Below are positions 34,420-42,513 of a DNA stretch of 64,000 nt, piece after piece. The stretch is taken from positions 1 through 64,000 of the forward strand of contig NZ_FNVT01000025.1 of the NCBI RefSeq assembly GCF_900108335.1, read 5' to 3'. The notes beneath the pieces were generated by a model that saw nothing but the letters and a program-made list of their open reading frames with translations, had not been told where the DNA came from and did no database searches. Origin of the DNA: Nonomuraea solani (lineage in GTDB: Bacteria > Actinomycetota > Actinomycetes > Streptosporangiales > Streptosporangiaceae). The position numbers and the translations under genes were made by a program. How positions within the stretch are numbered: the first letter of the stretch is position 1; every line of letters starts with the position of its first letter.

Positions 34420-35809
34420 GGCGCCTATTCTGCCGGATGATCTCCGAGTACCAGAGCGCGCTGTCCTTGAGCAGCCGTTCCTGTGTCTCGAAGTCCACCC
34501 GAACCAGGCCGAATCGCTTGCCGTAACCCCAGGCCCACTCGAAGTTGTCCATCAGTGACCAGGCGAAATACCCTTCGAGGGGCACACCCGCGTCGATGGC
34601 CGTCTTGCAGGCGCCGAGGTGCGCCTCGAAGTACGCCGCCCGCTCCCGGTCGTGCACGCGCCCGTCGTTCAGGACGTCGTCGAAGGCGGCGCCGTTCTCG
34701 GAGACCACCATCGGGATCCGCGGGTAGTCGCGCGCCACCCTGGTGAGGACCTCCACCAGGCCGTCCTCGTCGATCTCCCAGCCCATCGCCGTCATCGGGC
34801 GGCCCGCGTTGACGAACGACACGTGCTCGCTGCCCACCCACGGCGAACCCGAGTCCGTGGGGGCGGCCGCCGCGGACTTCTTGCCTCCCGGTGCTCCCGA
34901 GACCGTGAAGCGGCTGTAGTAGTTGACGAGAAGCAGGTCGAGCGGCGCATTGATGATCTTCATGTCGTCCGGCCTGATGAAGTCGATCTCCATCGGCAGG
35001 TCGTCGAGCACGTCCTGCGGGTAGCGGCCCAGCAGCAGCGCGTCCAGGAAGAACCGGTTCTGCAGGCCGTCGATGCGCCGGGCCGCGTCCAGGTCCTCGA
35101 CGCTGTCGGTGGCGGGGGTGACCGCGTACAGGTTCACGCAGCCGCCGACGCGGCGGGCGCCCATCGCCTGCACGGCCAGCCCGTGCGCCAGGTTGAGGTG
35201 ATGCGCGCCCCTGATCGCGTTCTGCGGCTCACGCCTGCCGGGGGCGTGCTCGCCCGAGGCGTAGCCGAGGAACGCGGCGCACCATGGCTCGTTGACGGTG
35301 CTGAAGGTGTGCACGTGATCCTTCAGCGCCTCGTGGACGGTCGCGGCGTAGTCGGCGAAGCAGTAGGCCACGTCGCGGTTGGGCCAGCCGCCCTTGTCCT
35401 CCAGCTCCTGGGGCAGATCCCAGTGGTAGAGGGTCAGCCACGGGTCGATGCCGTGCCCGCGCAGCTCGTCCGTGAGCCGCTTGTAGAAGTCGAGTCCCTT
35501 CTGGTTGACCTTGCCGGAACCGGTCGGCTGGATGCGCGGCCACGACACCGAGAAGCGGTAGGCCGACAGGCCCAGCTCCGCCATGACGGCGACGTCCTCC
35601 CGGTAGCGGTGGTAGTGGTCGATGGCCACGTCCGCGTGATGCCCGTTGACGATCCGGCCCGGCGTCTTGGTGAACGTGTCCCAGATGGAGGCACCGCGCC
35701 CGTCCTCGGACACGGCTCCTTCGATCTGGTACGCCGAGGTCGCCGCGCCCCACGCGAACCTCGCGGGGAAGCGCAGCCCGGCACGCGTCTGTTCCTCTTG
35801 TGTCGTCAC
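34400..35809 (-). CDS. bglC: GH1 beta-glucosidase
   Basis: A 469-residue family 1 glycoside hydrolase with the (beta/alpha)8 fold. The acid/base is E174 in STVNEPW and the nucleophile is about E371 in VSENGAAF. It starts with RFAWGAATSAYQIEGA, the usual N-terminal signature. There is no signal peptide, so it cleaves imported cellobiose or cello-oligosaccharides in the cytoplasm. The GTG at 35809 overlaps the permease stop by 4 nt. In Streptomyces the same position is occupied by bglC of the ceb locus. Confidence 0.95.
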   Translation of the reverse strand: MTTQEEQTRAGLRFPARFAWGAATSAYQIEGAVSEDGRGASIWDTFTKTPGRIVNGHHADVAIDHYHRYREDVAVMAELGLSAYRFSVSWPRIQPTGSGKVNQKGLDFYKRLTDELRGHGIDPWLTLYHWDLPQELEDKGGWPNRDVAYCFADYAATVHEALKDHVHTFSTVNEPWCAAFLGYASGEHAPGRREPQNAIRGAHHLNLAHGLAVQAMGARRVGGCVNLYAVTPATDSVEDLDAARRIDGLQNRFFLDALLLGRYPQDVLDDLPMEIDFIRPDDMKIINAPLDLLLVNYYSRFTVSGAPGGKKSAAAAPTDSGSPWVGSEHVSFVNAGRPMTAMGWEIDEDGLVEVLTRVARDYPRIPMVVSENGAAFDDVLNDGRVHDRERAAYFEAHLGACKTAIDAGVPLEGYFAWSLMDNFEWAWGYGKRFGLVRVDFETQERLLKDSALWYSEIIRQNRRHEPTDS

Positions 35810-36636
35810 GCCTTGACCGCACCTTCCATGAGGCCGCCCACGATCTGGCGGCCGAAAGCGACGAATACTGCGATGAGCGGGATGATGGACAGCGCTGTCC
35901 CCGCGAAGATCAACGTATAGTTCGTGGAGAACCGGGCGTTCAGCGAGGTGATCGCGATCTGCACGGTGGGGTTGTCCGGGGTCAGCACGATCAGCGGCCA
36001 CATGAAGTCGTTCCACATGAGCATGAACGTGTTGATGCCGAGCACGGCCATGCCCGGCCGCACCGCCGGCAGCACGACGTTCCACCAGATGCGCAGCGTC
36101 GCGGCCCCGTCCACCCGGGCCGCCTCGACCAGCTCCATCGGCACGGCCTGCCGCGTGTACTGCGTCATCAGGAACACGCCGAACCCGTTGAGCAGGTACG
36201 GCAGAATGACCGCCTTCAGCGTGCCCGTCCACTCCAGGCTCACCATGAGCCGGTAGAGCGGCACCACGCCCATCTGCTGCAGCGGCACCGCCATGGTCAG
36301 CAGCACGAGCACCAGGAGCAGGTTCCTGCCCTTGAAGTTCAGGTTCGCGAACGAGAAGCCGGCCAGCGTCGAGATGATCACTACCGAGACGGTGACGACG
36401 CTCGCCACGATGAACGAGTTCGTCAGGCCCAGCAGGAACTTGGCGTCCTCGTTGTTGAGCACCGCGATGATGTTCTCGCCCAGGTTCCCGCCCGGCAGGA
36501 ACGGCGGCGGCACCGCCACCGCGTCGGCGTTCGTGCGCGAGGCGATGACCAGCATCCAGTACAGCGGGAACGCCGACAGGAAGACCGCCAGGCCCAGCAT
36601 GACCCTGGTGATGATGGTCGGAGACCAGTTGGTCAC
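35806..36636 (-). CDS. cebG: Cellobiose ABC importer permease CebG
   Basis: A 276-residue MalG-type permease with six membrane helices and the EAA coupling loop (MELVEAARVDGAATLRIWW). The GTG at 36636 overlaps the cebF stop by 4 nt. No ATPase gene is present in the locus. Streptomyces ceb transporters share the distant MsiK ATPase, and the same is likely here. Its assignment to cellobiose rests on the operon context and the CebR boxes. Confidence 0.92.
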   Translation of the reverse strand: MTNWSPTIITRVMLGLAVFLSAFPLYWMLVIASRTNADAVAVPPPFLPGGNLGENIIAVLNNEDAKFLLGLTNSFIVASVVTVSVVIISTLAGFSFANLNFKGRNLLLVLVLLTMAVPLQQMGVVPLYRLMVSLEWTGTLKAVILPYLLNGFGVFLMTQYTRQAVPMELVEAARVDGAATLRIWWNVVLPAVRPGMAVLGINTFMLMWNDFMWPLIVLTPDNPTVQIAITSLNARFSTNYTLIFAGTALSIIPLIAVFVAFGRQIVGGLMEGAVKA

Positions 36637-37589
36637 TTCGTGCCTCCGATCCTGCGCACGAACAGGAAGTTGATCGCGGCACCGATGAGAATGAGCAGGA
36701 ACAGCAGCCAGGCGGCCGCGGCGGCGTAGCCGTAGTCGAACTCGCGGAAGCCCTGCTTGACGATGAACATGGCCACCGTCTGGAACTGGCCCTGCGACCC
36801 GCCGTCGACGTTGCCGTTGTAGAACGTGGTCGGCTCGGAGAACAGCGTCAGGCCGCCGATCGTGGAGTTGAGCACCACGAAGATCATGGTGGGGCGCAGC
36901 ATCGGCAGCGTGATCTGCCAGAACTGCCTGCGCCTGGACGCGCCGTCGATCGCGGCGGCCTCGTACAGATCCTTCGGGATCGTCTGCATCCCGGCCAGGA
37001 AGATGATCGCGTTGTAGCCGGTCCAGCGCCAGTCGACCATGGTGGCGATCGCGATCCACGAGGGGATGCGCTCGGCTCGCCAGTTCGTGTTCTCGACGCC
37101 GAACATGCCGAGGATCCAGTTCACCAGGCCCCAGTCGCGGGCGTACAGCTGCGTGAACACCACCGCGACCGCGACCACCGACGTGACCAGCGGCAGCAGC
37201 ACGCTCATGCGGATCGCCAGGCGGAACCGGAAGCGCTTGTTCAGCGCGTTGGCCAGGAACAACGCCAGCAGCATCTGGGGGACGGTGGCGAGGATGAACA
37301 TGCCCACGGTGTTCACCACGGCACGCCAGAAGTCGTCGTCCGCCAGCAGCGCGGTGTAGTTGCCCAGGCCGGCCCACTCCGTGGTGCCCGCCAGGTCGTA
37401 GTCGTAGAGCGAGTAGTAGAGCGTGAAGGCCAACGGGAAGAGCCCGAAGGCGGCGAACAGGAGGAAGTACGGGGACACCAGGGCGTACGGCATCGCCTTG
37501 ACGTCCATGCGAGAACGCCAGCGGCGGCCTGGCGGGCGGTCGCGGCGATGGGAGCTGCGCGCCGCCCGCGGAAGGGTGTCGAGGCTCAT
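36633..37589 (-). CDS. cebF: Cellobiose ABC importer permease CebF
   Basis: A 318-residue MalF-type permease. A basic cytoplasmic N-terminus (about 1-30) is followed by six membrane helices, with the EAA loop at LYEAAAIDGASRRRQFWQI. The ATG at 37589 has AAAGG upstream. It forms the importer channel with CebG. A strong hairpin lies between cebE and this gene. Confidence 0.92.
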   Translation of the reverse strand: MSLDTLPRAARSSHRRDRPPGRRWRSRMDVKAMPYALVSPYFLLFAAFGLFPLAFTLYYSLYDYDLAGTTEWAGLGNYTALLADDDFWRAVVNTVGMFILATVPQMLLALFLANALNKRFRFRLAIRMSVLLPLVTSVVAVAVVFTQLYARDWGLVNWILGMFGVENTNWRAERIPSWIAIATMVDWRWTGYNAIIFLAGMQTIPKDLYEAAAIDGASRRRQFWQITLPMLRPTMIFVVLNSTIGGLTLFSEPTTFYNGNVDGGSQGQFQTVAMFIVKQGFREFDYGYAAAAAWLLFLLILIGAAINFLFVRRIGGTK

Positions 37590-37612
37590 AGCAGACCTTT
37601 CAGCGGCAACGT

Positions 37613-37639
37613 GCCCGGCCCGCGGACGGCGGGCCGGGC
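37613..37639 (-). other. Intercistronic hairpin between cebE and cebF
   Basis: An 11-bp perfect stem, GCCCGGCCCGC with GCGGGCCGGGC, has a 5-nt loop. In binding-protein operons such hairpins stabilise the first cistron or cause partial termination, giving more binding protein than permease. That is the likely role here. Confidence 0.7.
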
Positions 37640-37646
37640 GAGGAGA

Positions 37647-38984
37647 TCAGCCCGCGGCCTTGACCGCGTCGTCGACCAGCTGCTGCCAGGCCTTGTCGTG
37701 GGGGACCGAGCCGTCGTCCATGCCCTGAATGACCGACTCGATGGCGTTCTTGACCTGGGCGTGCTTCACACCCAGGAAGACCGGCTGGAGGCTCGAGGCG
37801 GACTTGGCGAAGATCTCGCCGATGGGGGCGTTGTTGAAGAACTCGTTCTTCGCGCCCTGCACCGCCGGGTCCTGCTGCGCCTTGGTGTTGCTCGGCATGT
37901 TCCCGAAGTCGGTGAAGATGCTCGCCTCGGTCTGCGCCTGCGTCAGGTAGTCGGCGACCATCGCCGCCTCCTTCGGGTGCTTGGACTGCTTCGGCACGGC
38001 CAGCCACGAGCCGCCCCAGTTGCCGCCGCCGCCCGGAACCCCGGCCACGTCCCACTGGCCCTTGCCCGCGTCACCCGCGTTGCCGCTGACCACGCCGAGC
38101 ATCCAGGACGGGCAGCCGACCGTGGCGAACGCGCCCTTCTGGGTGCCCGCCGCCCACTCGTCGGTGAAGTTGCGCAGCTTGGCGGTCAGCCCCTGCTGGC
38201 TCATCTTCGAGGCGAAGTCGAAGCCCGTCTTCACCGCCGGGTTCTTGTCGACGATGAGGTTGTTGCTCTGGTCGAAATAGGTGACGTTACCGTTCTTGGC
38301 CGCCTCCTGGTACAGCACCACCTGGTACAACGTGTTCGTGCCGTCGGCCCACTTGGTGTCCTTGACCTTCGACTGGAACTGCTGGCCGACCTTCATGAAC
38401 GCGTCCCACGTCGGCCACAGCGCGCTGACCTTCTCGCGGTCCGTGGGCAGTCCGGCCTTCTTGAACAGGTCCGTGCGGTAGCAGATGCTCATGCCGCCGA
38501 TGTCGGTCCCCAGGCCGAACAGCTTGCCGTCGGCGGTGACGCCGTTCTCCCACTTCCAGGCGGGGAAGTCGGCCTTACGGGACTCCAGGCCCTGCTCCTT
38601 CAGGTCGGCCCACCACTCGGGGTGCGCCTTGGCCAAGCCCATACCGCCCTCGTCGATGCCGACCACGTCGCCCGCGCCGTTGCCGGCCTGGAGCCACTGG
38701 ATCATCTGCGGCCAGTACTGCTGCTCGAACTGGTCGGTGAGGTGCTCTTCCTTGATCTGGATGTCCTTGTGCTCGGCGTTCCACTTCGTGATGGCGTTCT
38801 TGTAGCCGAAGTTGGTGCCGCCGCCGAAGGTCTGCACACGGATCGTGACCGGCTCGGCGGGCGCGGAGGAGGCGGGAGCGCTGGACTGCGGAGTACCGCC
38901 GGAACCACAGGACGCGACGGCGAGCGCCGCCGCGGCCAGGGCCGAGGCCGCGGCAAGACCGCCGCGACGCTTGCTGATCATCAT
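37647..38984 (-). CDS. cebE: Cellobiose-binding lipoprotein CebE
   Basis: A 445-residue extracellular solute-binding protein (family 1). The lipobox VASC gives a lipidated cysteine at residue 26, followed by a Ser/Pro/Ala linker. Several tryptophans in the mature part (LNKWNAEHKD-like, YWPQMIQWL, EWWADL) fit carbohydrate stacking. AAGGGG lies 7 nt before the ATG at 38984. It is the first gene of the operon, with two CebR boxes in its upstream region. Confidence 0.93.
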   Translation of the reverse strand: MMISKRRGGLAAASALAAAALAVASCGSGGTPQSSAPASSAPAEPVTIRVQTFGGGTNFGYKNAITKWNAEHKDIQIKEEHLTDQFEQQYWPQMIQWLQAGNGAGDVVGIDEGGMGLAKAHPEWWADLKEQGLESRKADFPAWKWENGVTADGKLFGLGTDIGGMSICYRTDLFKKAGLPTDREKVSALWPTWDAFMKVGQQFQSKVKDTKWADGTNTLYQVVLYQEAAKNGNVTYFDQSNNLIVDKNPAVKTGFDFASKMSQQGLTAKLRNFTDEWAAGTQKGAFATVGCPSWMLGVVSGNAGDAGKGQWDVAGVPGGGGNWGGSWLAVPKQSKHPKEAAMVADYLTQAQTEASIFTDFGNMPSNTKAQQDPAVQGAKNEFFNNAPIGEIFAKSASSLQPVFLGVKHAQVKNAIESVIQGMDDGSVPHDKAWQQLVDDAVKAAG

Positions 38985-39055
38985 GGTGGACCCCTTCTCG
39001 GGTTATTGGTTGGGGAGGTGCACCGCGGCACGCGCTCCGCCGCGGTGGGAGTGTT

Positions 39056-39069
39056 TGGGAGCGCTCCCA
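39056..39069. promoter_or_regulatory. CebR operator, proximal
   Basis: The perfect 14-bp palindrome TGGGAGCGCTCCCA lies 72 nt upstream of the cebE start. It is identical to the CebR box of Streptomyces. Confidence 0.9.
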
Positions 39070-39185
39070 CAAAGGGTGCACTTACCGGCTCAACACGTCA
39101 ATCCCGCGAAACGTAACCGTTACCAATGGTGCAGTTTGCAACAATGAATACGGATTTATGTGCATAAAGGCCCCAAAGAGCTGAT

Positions 39186-39199
39186 TGGGAGCGCTCCCA
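39186..39199. promoter_or_regulatory. CebR operator, distal
   Basis: A second exact copy of TGGGAGCGCTCCCA lies 130 bp (centre to centre) from the first. That spacing would allow DNA looping. The AT-richer stretch between the two boxes should hold the cebE promoter. From 39200 to 39502 I see no gene. Confidence 0.88.
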
Positions 39200-39502
39200 C
39201 CACAAGAGACCTCTTTTGTGTCGCATAGCGGGCATGTCACCCCGCCATGAGAGCGTGCCCAAAGGCTCCCACCCGGGTCCTGGTTGCCCGATGGGCCGAC
39301 GGGACCCCGCCCCGAAAGGTCGTCGCGAGGGTGCGCTACGTTCTTCCAGCCAGGCCAGAGCCCTGACCCCTGAAGGTTTCGCGACGCTCAGACGTCCTGA
39401 TCTGAGAGGGCCGCCCGCCCAGCACTCTTCGAGCGGGGGCGATCGGTCCTCCGAGATGTGCTGGGAGCCCAGCCGCCTCGGAGAAGTCGTACGCCCGGTC
39501 CT

Positions 39503-40183
39503 CTACCTCAGACCGTGGAGGGCCGGGCCATCTCGGGGGCCCACGGGTTCGATCCCGTGCAGGTCGACGACCTGGGCCACCGCGAGAGCGCCCGCGTGCC
39601 AGATGTGGTCGCTCCAGGCGACGAACGCGTTCCGCAGGCAGGGCACGGGCTGTCCGGTGTCCGGCATCGGCTGGTAGATGTCCGCCAGCACGCCCGCCGA
39701 GGTCACATCGCCCACCGTGCACAGCATGACGGGTTCGGCCCGCAGCATCTTGCACTCCTCCAGCGCCTTCGGGACACATGCCCAGCAGCACGGCGGCGCG
39801 TTGGTGCGACCGGTTCCCGGGCCGGTGGCCTCGAACACCGGCCGGACCAGCAGCCACGGCGTACGGCCGGTGCCGAGGTCGATCGCCGGCTGCCCGCACA
39901 CCTGGCAGAACAGGTGGTCCATGCAGCGCCACTGCCGCAGCGTGTTCAGCTTGCGCATGCGCTCGTGACCGCGCTCGTCCGGCCGGTCGAGCAGGTCCCG
40001 CACCCGGGCGCGCAAGATTCCGGAGGCGTACCGGCGCACCCCGCCGGGGCCGACCCAGTCACCGTCGCGGGCCGGCCGGTAGGCCAGCCGCACGCTCCCG
40101 GCCGACGGCTCGAACCAGATCGGATCCTCGACCAGCTCGTTGCTGAACGCGATCACGTACGGGATCGTGCTGTAGCCGTTCAC
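39503..40183 (-). CDS. Cys-rich protein of unknown function, last gene of a leaderless operon
   Basis: A 226-residue protein. The core holds two Cys pairs, FCQVCGQPAID and PPCCWACVPKALEEC, arranged like a structural zinc site, possibly with flanking histidines. The N-terminal half has a TIPYVIAFSNELVEDP opening. I recall similar hypothetical proteins in actinomycetes but no function. The GTG at 40183 overlaps the previous stop by 4 nt. It is the fourth gene in a chain of overlapping cistrons starting at 40684. Its 3' end contains an 18-nt tRNA-T-arm-like sequence (39542-39559). Confidence 0.8.
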   Translation of the reverse strand: MNGYSTIPYVIAFSNELVEDPIWFEPSAGSVRLAYRPARDGDWVGPGGVRRYASGILRARVRDLLDRPDERGHERMRKLNTLRQWRCMDHLFCQVCGQPAIDLGTGRTPWLLVRPVFEATGPGTGRTNAPPCCWACVPKALEECKMLRAEPVMLCTVGDVTSAGVLADIYQPMPDTGQPVPCLRNAFVAWSDHIWHAGALAVAQVVDLHGIEPVGPRDGPALHGLR

Positions 40184-40431
40184 GTCGCCACCGCGCCCGC
40201 GTCCACCATGGCCATGGCCCGGTTCAACTGCCCGGCGTTCTCGTCCATCAGCGGGGCCTGGGCCGCACACCAGCCTTCACGGCGGGCGCACCACAACGGG
40301 ACCGGGCGAAGCGTGCGATCCCTGCCGAGCCGCCACACGACCCACCCCGGGTGGGCGTCCATCAGCAGATCGCACATGGCCCGCTCGTTGATCGGATCGT
40401 CGTAGTAGGCGCGCGTCTCCTCCTGCGTCAT
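40180..40431 (-). CDS. Small hypothetical protein (83 aa)
   Basis: An 83-residue soluble protein that opens MTQEETRAYYDDPINERAM and contains WVVWRLGRDRTLRPVPLWC. GGAGGG lies about 5 nt before the ATG, and the ATG overlaps the stop of the 49-aa gene by 4 nt. I do not recognise it. No signal peptide or membrane segment is present. Confidence 0.75.
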   Translation of the reverse strand: MTQEETRAYYDDPINERAMCDLLMDAHPGWVVWRLGRDRTLRPVPLWCARREGWCAAQAPLMDENAGQLNRAMAMVDAGAVAT

Positions 40432-40577
40432 CGCGACCCTCCCGCCCGGACCGCCCACCGCTCGATCAGGAAGTCGTTGTGTGCGCACGCCTTCTTGAGG
40501 GCGGCGGGTGATCTGGCATGGAACCCCATGAACCCGTCCGCCGGCTCGGCCACCCGCACTGGGAGGTACGGCTTCAC
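40428..40577 (-). CDS. Small hypothetical protein (49 aa)
   Basis: A 49-codon gene beginning (GTG)KPYLPVRVAEPADGF and ending IERWAVRAGGSR. Its GTG overlaps the stop of the 36-aa gene and its TGA overlaps the ATG of the 83-aa gene, each by 4 nt. That double coupling is the main evidence that it is real. The family is unknown. Confidence 0.6.
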   Translation of the reverse strand: MKPYLPVRVAEPADGFMGFHARSPAALKKACAHNDFLIERWAVRAGGSR

Positions 40578-40684
40578 GGCCGATCACCAGCCCAGAACGG
40601 CACCTCGTCTGGTCGGCCCGCACATGCGTCAACGCCCGAGGCGGTGGGCGTACGCGCTGGGGGTTCGAGTTCGTGACCGCTCAT
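40574..40684 (-). CDS. Small hypothetical protein (36 aa), leaderless first gene
   Basis: A 36-codon gene beginning MSGHELEPPARTPTASG and ending EVPFWAGDRP. It is too short for routine gene calling. Support comes from the TAGCGT box exactly 7 nt upstream of the ATG and from the 4-nt overlap with the next start codon. It could be a functional micro-protein or a leader that couples translation of the operon. Confidence 0.5.
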   Translation of the reverse strand: MSGHELEPPARTPTASGVDACAGRPDEVPFWAGDRP

Positions 40685-40691
40685 GCCGATG

Positions 40692-40697
40692 ACGCTA
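40692..40697 (-). promoter_or_regulatory. -10 box of the leaderless small-gene operon
   Basis: TAGCGT on the minus strand lies exactly 7 nt before the ATG at 40684, with no ribosome-binding site between. Confidence 0.5.
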
Positions 40698-40726
40698 GGA
40701 CGATGCGCTCAGCACCTTGAAGCACT

Positions 40727-40740
40727 GTGCGCCAAGATGC
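40727..40740. promoter_or_regulatory. Shared upstream motif, copy 1
   Basis: GTGCGCCAAGATGC recurs as GTGCGTCAAGATGC at 42421-42434, 13 of 14 identical and in the same orientation. One copy lies 43 nt and the other 58 nt upstream of a minus-strand operon. A second shared element, GATGCTCG-N2-GATGC, occurs near each copy (minus strand at 40771-40785, plus strand at 42400-42414). A binding site for the XRE regulator encoded between them is plausible. Confidence 0.45.
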
Positions 40741-40794
40741 AGCAGATCTCGGGACAGGGCCGCCGTGCAAGCATCTTCGAGCATCATCGGAGAA

Positions 40795-41643
40795 TCAGGT
40801 GCCGGTGGGTGACGCCACCTCGGCGGTGGCGCGCTCGATCAGCTCGCGCGCCTGGTGACCGTAGACGGCTATCTCGGCGAACTGAGTGAAAGCCGACAGG
40901 TAGGTGTTCACTTCCGGTCGCTGAGTGATCGTCAATGCGGCGGTGAGTGTCTCCACCGAGACCCAGCGGTCGTCGAAGACCCAGAACCCATGAACGGGCG
41001 CCACCGGATAGATCCGCTCGAAGGGGATCACGCCAAGCCGGACCGTCCGCAGAGTCGACGCGACCGACAGCTTCTCCAACTGGCCGGCCAGAACATCCGG
41101 AGGGCAGAGACGGAGCCGGAGAACCGCCTCGGTCATCACGAAGTGGAAGCGCCGGCCCGGCGCGTACAGAATTTGCTGACGGGCCATTCTGGCGGCTACG
41201 GACGCCGCGAGGTCGTTGTGCGCCCCGTCTGCCGTGATCGCCTCCCTCAGGCGATGGGCCGCATACTCAGGTGTCTGCAGAAGGCCCGGCACGAAGCACG
41301 ACTCGAAGTTGCGGATCACCTCCGCTTCCGCCTCGGCTTCGGCGAACGTCTGCTGCTGCACGACCATGCCGCGCCGGAACATGCGCCGGAACTCGACGTA
41401 CTGGCCCTCGAGCGATCGGAGGGCCGCGATCAGTTCGGGCACCTGCTCGGGCGTTCCACAGGATGTGGCCCATGCCTCGACGTCGGCGTCCGAAGGGGTC
41501 TGCTTGCCGCTTTCAATCTTGTAGACCTTGGTGCGGTGCCAGCCGTGAGTCCCGGCGAGGGCCTGGCCGGTCAGCCGGGCGTCACGCCGGAGCTCACGCA
41601 GGCGGAGCCCGAGCGTCTCACGGGCTCTCTGGTAGGTGGACAT
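40795..41643 (-). CDS. XRE-family regulator with DUF5753 domain
   Basis: A 282-residue protein. The N-terminal Cro/C1 helix-turn-helix (LRELRRDARLTGQALAGTHG, then KVYKIESGKQTPS) is followed by the DUF5753 sensor domain (FVPGLLQTPEYAAHRLREAI, then VMTEAVLRLRLCP). This is the WhiJ/Scr1-type group abundant in actinomycetes, which usually partners with small acidic or DUF397 proteins. No DUF397 gene is next door. Instead a DUF6879-like gene overlaps its start by 26 nt. It probably controls this and the neighbouring operon. Confidence 0.93.
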   Translation of the reverse strand: MSTYQRARETLGLRLRELRRDARLTGQALAGTHGWHRTKVYKIESGKQTPSDADVEAWATSCGTPEQVPELIAALRSLEGQYVEFRRMFRRGMVVQQQTFAEAEAEAEVIRNFESCFVPGLLQTPEYAAHRLREAITADGAHNDLAASVAARMARQQILYAPGRRFHFVMTEAVLRLRLCPPDVLAGQLEKLSVASTLRTVRLGVIPFERIYPVAPVHGFWVFDDRWVSVETLTAALTITQRPEVNTYLSAFTQFAEIAVYGHQARELIERATAEVASPTGT

Positions 41644-42166
41644 CCCGCTCGGTGTACTCCTGCCATGGGACGGCGTAGTGCTGCGCCACGTCCCGGTAGT
41701 GGCAGTGCATCACCACGACGGCGGGATCCGTGACGAGGTCGGCGCCGAGGAGAATGTCGTCGTCTCCGAACCTCAGGATGAGCAGCGTAGTCGAGTCGAT
41801 CAGCCAAAAGTCGTGAGTCGGCAGTTCGAGCTCGGCCGCCTGATCGCGCTGAAGGTAGCGGATGTCCTCCCCGGCTTGGATGTTGTAACGGGCGAGGGCG
41901 AGACCGAAGCGGGTGTAGTCGGAGTGCGGCACGGAGACGACACGGACGCGCTCCATGCGCTCACCCGCATCGGTCCGCGGAACGAACTCCTCGATCCAGT
42001 CCTGCATGTACGACCCGTCGATCTCGCCGGTGTCGAGGAATCGGCGAAGCACCGGCAGCTCGTCCGGCTCGTTGTACCGGTCGCGAACCTCCAGCCGGAA
42101 CGCGGTGTGCCGGAATCCATGCAGGGACGCGACGAACTCCGGCACCGTCAGGCGCCGGTCGCTCAC
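41618..42166 (-). CDS. DUF6879-like protein
   Basis: A 182-residue soluble protein with the conserved pattern AFRLEVRDRYNEPDELPVLR, DWIEEFVPRTDAGERMERVRVV, ARYNIQAGEDIRYL and the C-terminal FWLIDSTTLLILRFGDDD. This family is regularly encoded beside XRE-DUF5753 regulators in actinomycetes, and its function is unknown. The GTG at 42166 overlaps the previous gene by 4 nt, and the 3' end overlaps the XRE gene by 26 nt, so the three genes are one coupled operon. Confidence 0.85.
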   Translation of the reverse strand: MSDRRLTVPEFVASLHGFRHTAFRLEVRDRYNEPDELPVLRRFLDTGEIDGSYMQDWIEEFVPRTDAGERMERVRVVSVPHSDYTRFGLALARYNIQAGEDIRYLQRDQAAELELPTHDFWLIDSTTLLILRFGDDDILLGADLVTDPAVVVMHCHYRDVAQHYAVPWQEYTERDVHLPESP

Positions 42167-42363
42167 CCCGCTTCCCGTGCGTACCGGAGGAGCTCCTTCG
42201 GGATCTCGACGTAGAACTCGTCGTCCTGCAGGTTGACCAGGTCGGCGATCGCCTCCTCGTCCTGGACCCGCTTGCCCTGTACGACGAACGTGCCGCGGGT
42301 GGTCTCGTACAGTGCGGGACAGCCGGTCTTGCCGCTGGAGACGCCGAGCAGCTTGAGCCTCAT
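42163..42363 (-). CDS. Small conserved hypothetical protein (66 aa)
   Basis: A 66-residue protein starting MRLKLLGVSSGKTGCPALYE, with FVVQGKRVQDEEAIADLV and a C-terminal VEIPKELLRYAREAG. Proteins of this type commonly precede DUF6879-like genes. The ATG at 42363 is chosen because AAGGCGG lies 6-12 nt before it. An in-frame ATG two codons earlier has no spacing for that site. Confidence 0.8.
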   Translation of the reverse strand: MRLKLLGVSSGKTGCPALYETTRGTFVVQGKRVQDEEAIADLVNLQDDEFYVEIPKELLRYAREAG

Positions 42364-42420
42364 GGTCATCCGCCTTCGTGGGGAGCGGTGGGTCATTTTG
42401 ATGCTCGGCGATGCGTCGAT

Positions 42421-42434
42421 GTGCGTCAAGATGC
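42421..42434. promoter_or_regulatory. Shared upstream motif, copy 2
   Basis: GTGCGTCAAGATGC is the second copy of the motif described at 40727-40740. It lies between the 66-aa gene and the divergent beta-propeller gene. Confidence 0.45.
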
Positions 42435-42513
42435 GGGGTTCGATTGAGCGCATCAGGCATGACAGATCGTGCGTTGGCCCGCGTACCGATCAGGAACGCG
42501 GTAGAACGGACGC

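Noticed and set aside
34400..36682. A single 760-residue protein joining a permease-like frame and beta-glucosidase
   Set aside because: The upstream part is an out-of-frame reading of cebG; the GTG at 35809 with a 4-nt overlap gives a normal 469-residue GH1 enzyme.
39480..39570. A tRNA gene on the plus strand
   Set aside because: The T-arm is good, but the candidate anticodon arm directly abuts it with no variable loop, and no acceptor or D-arm can be formed.
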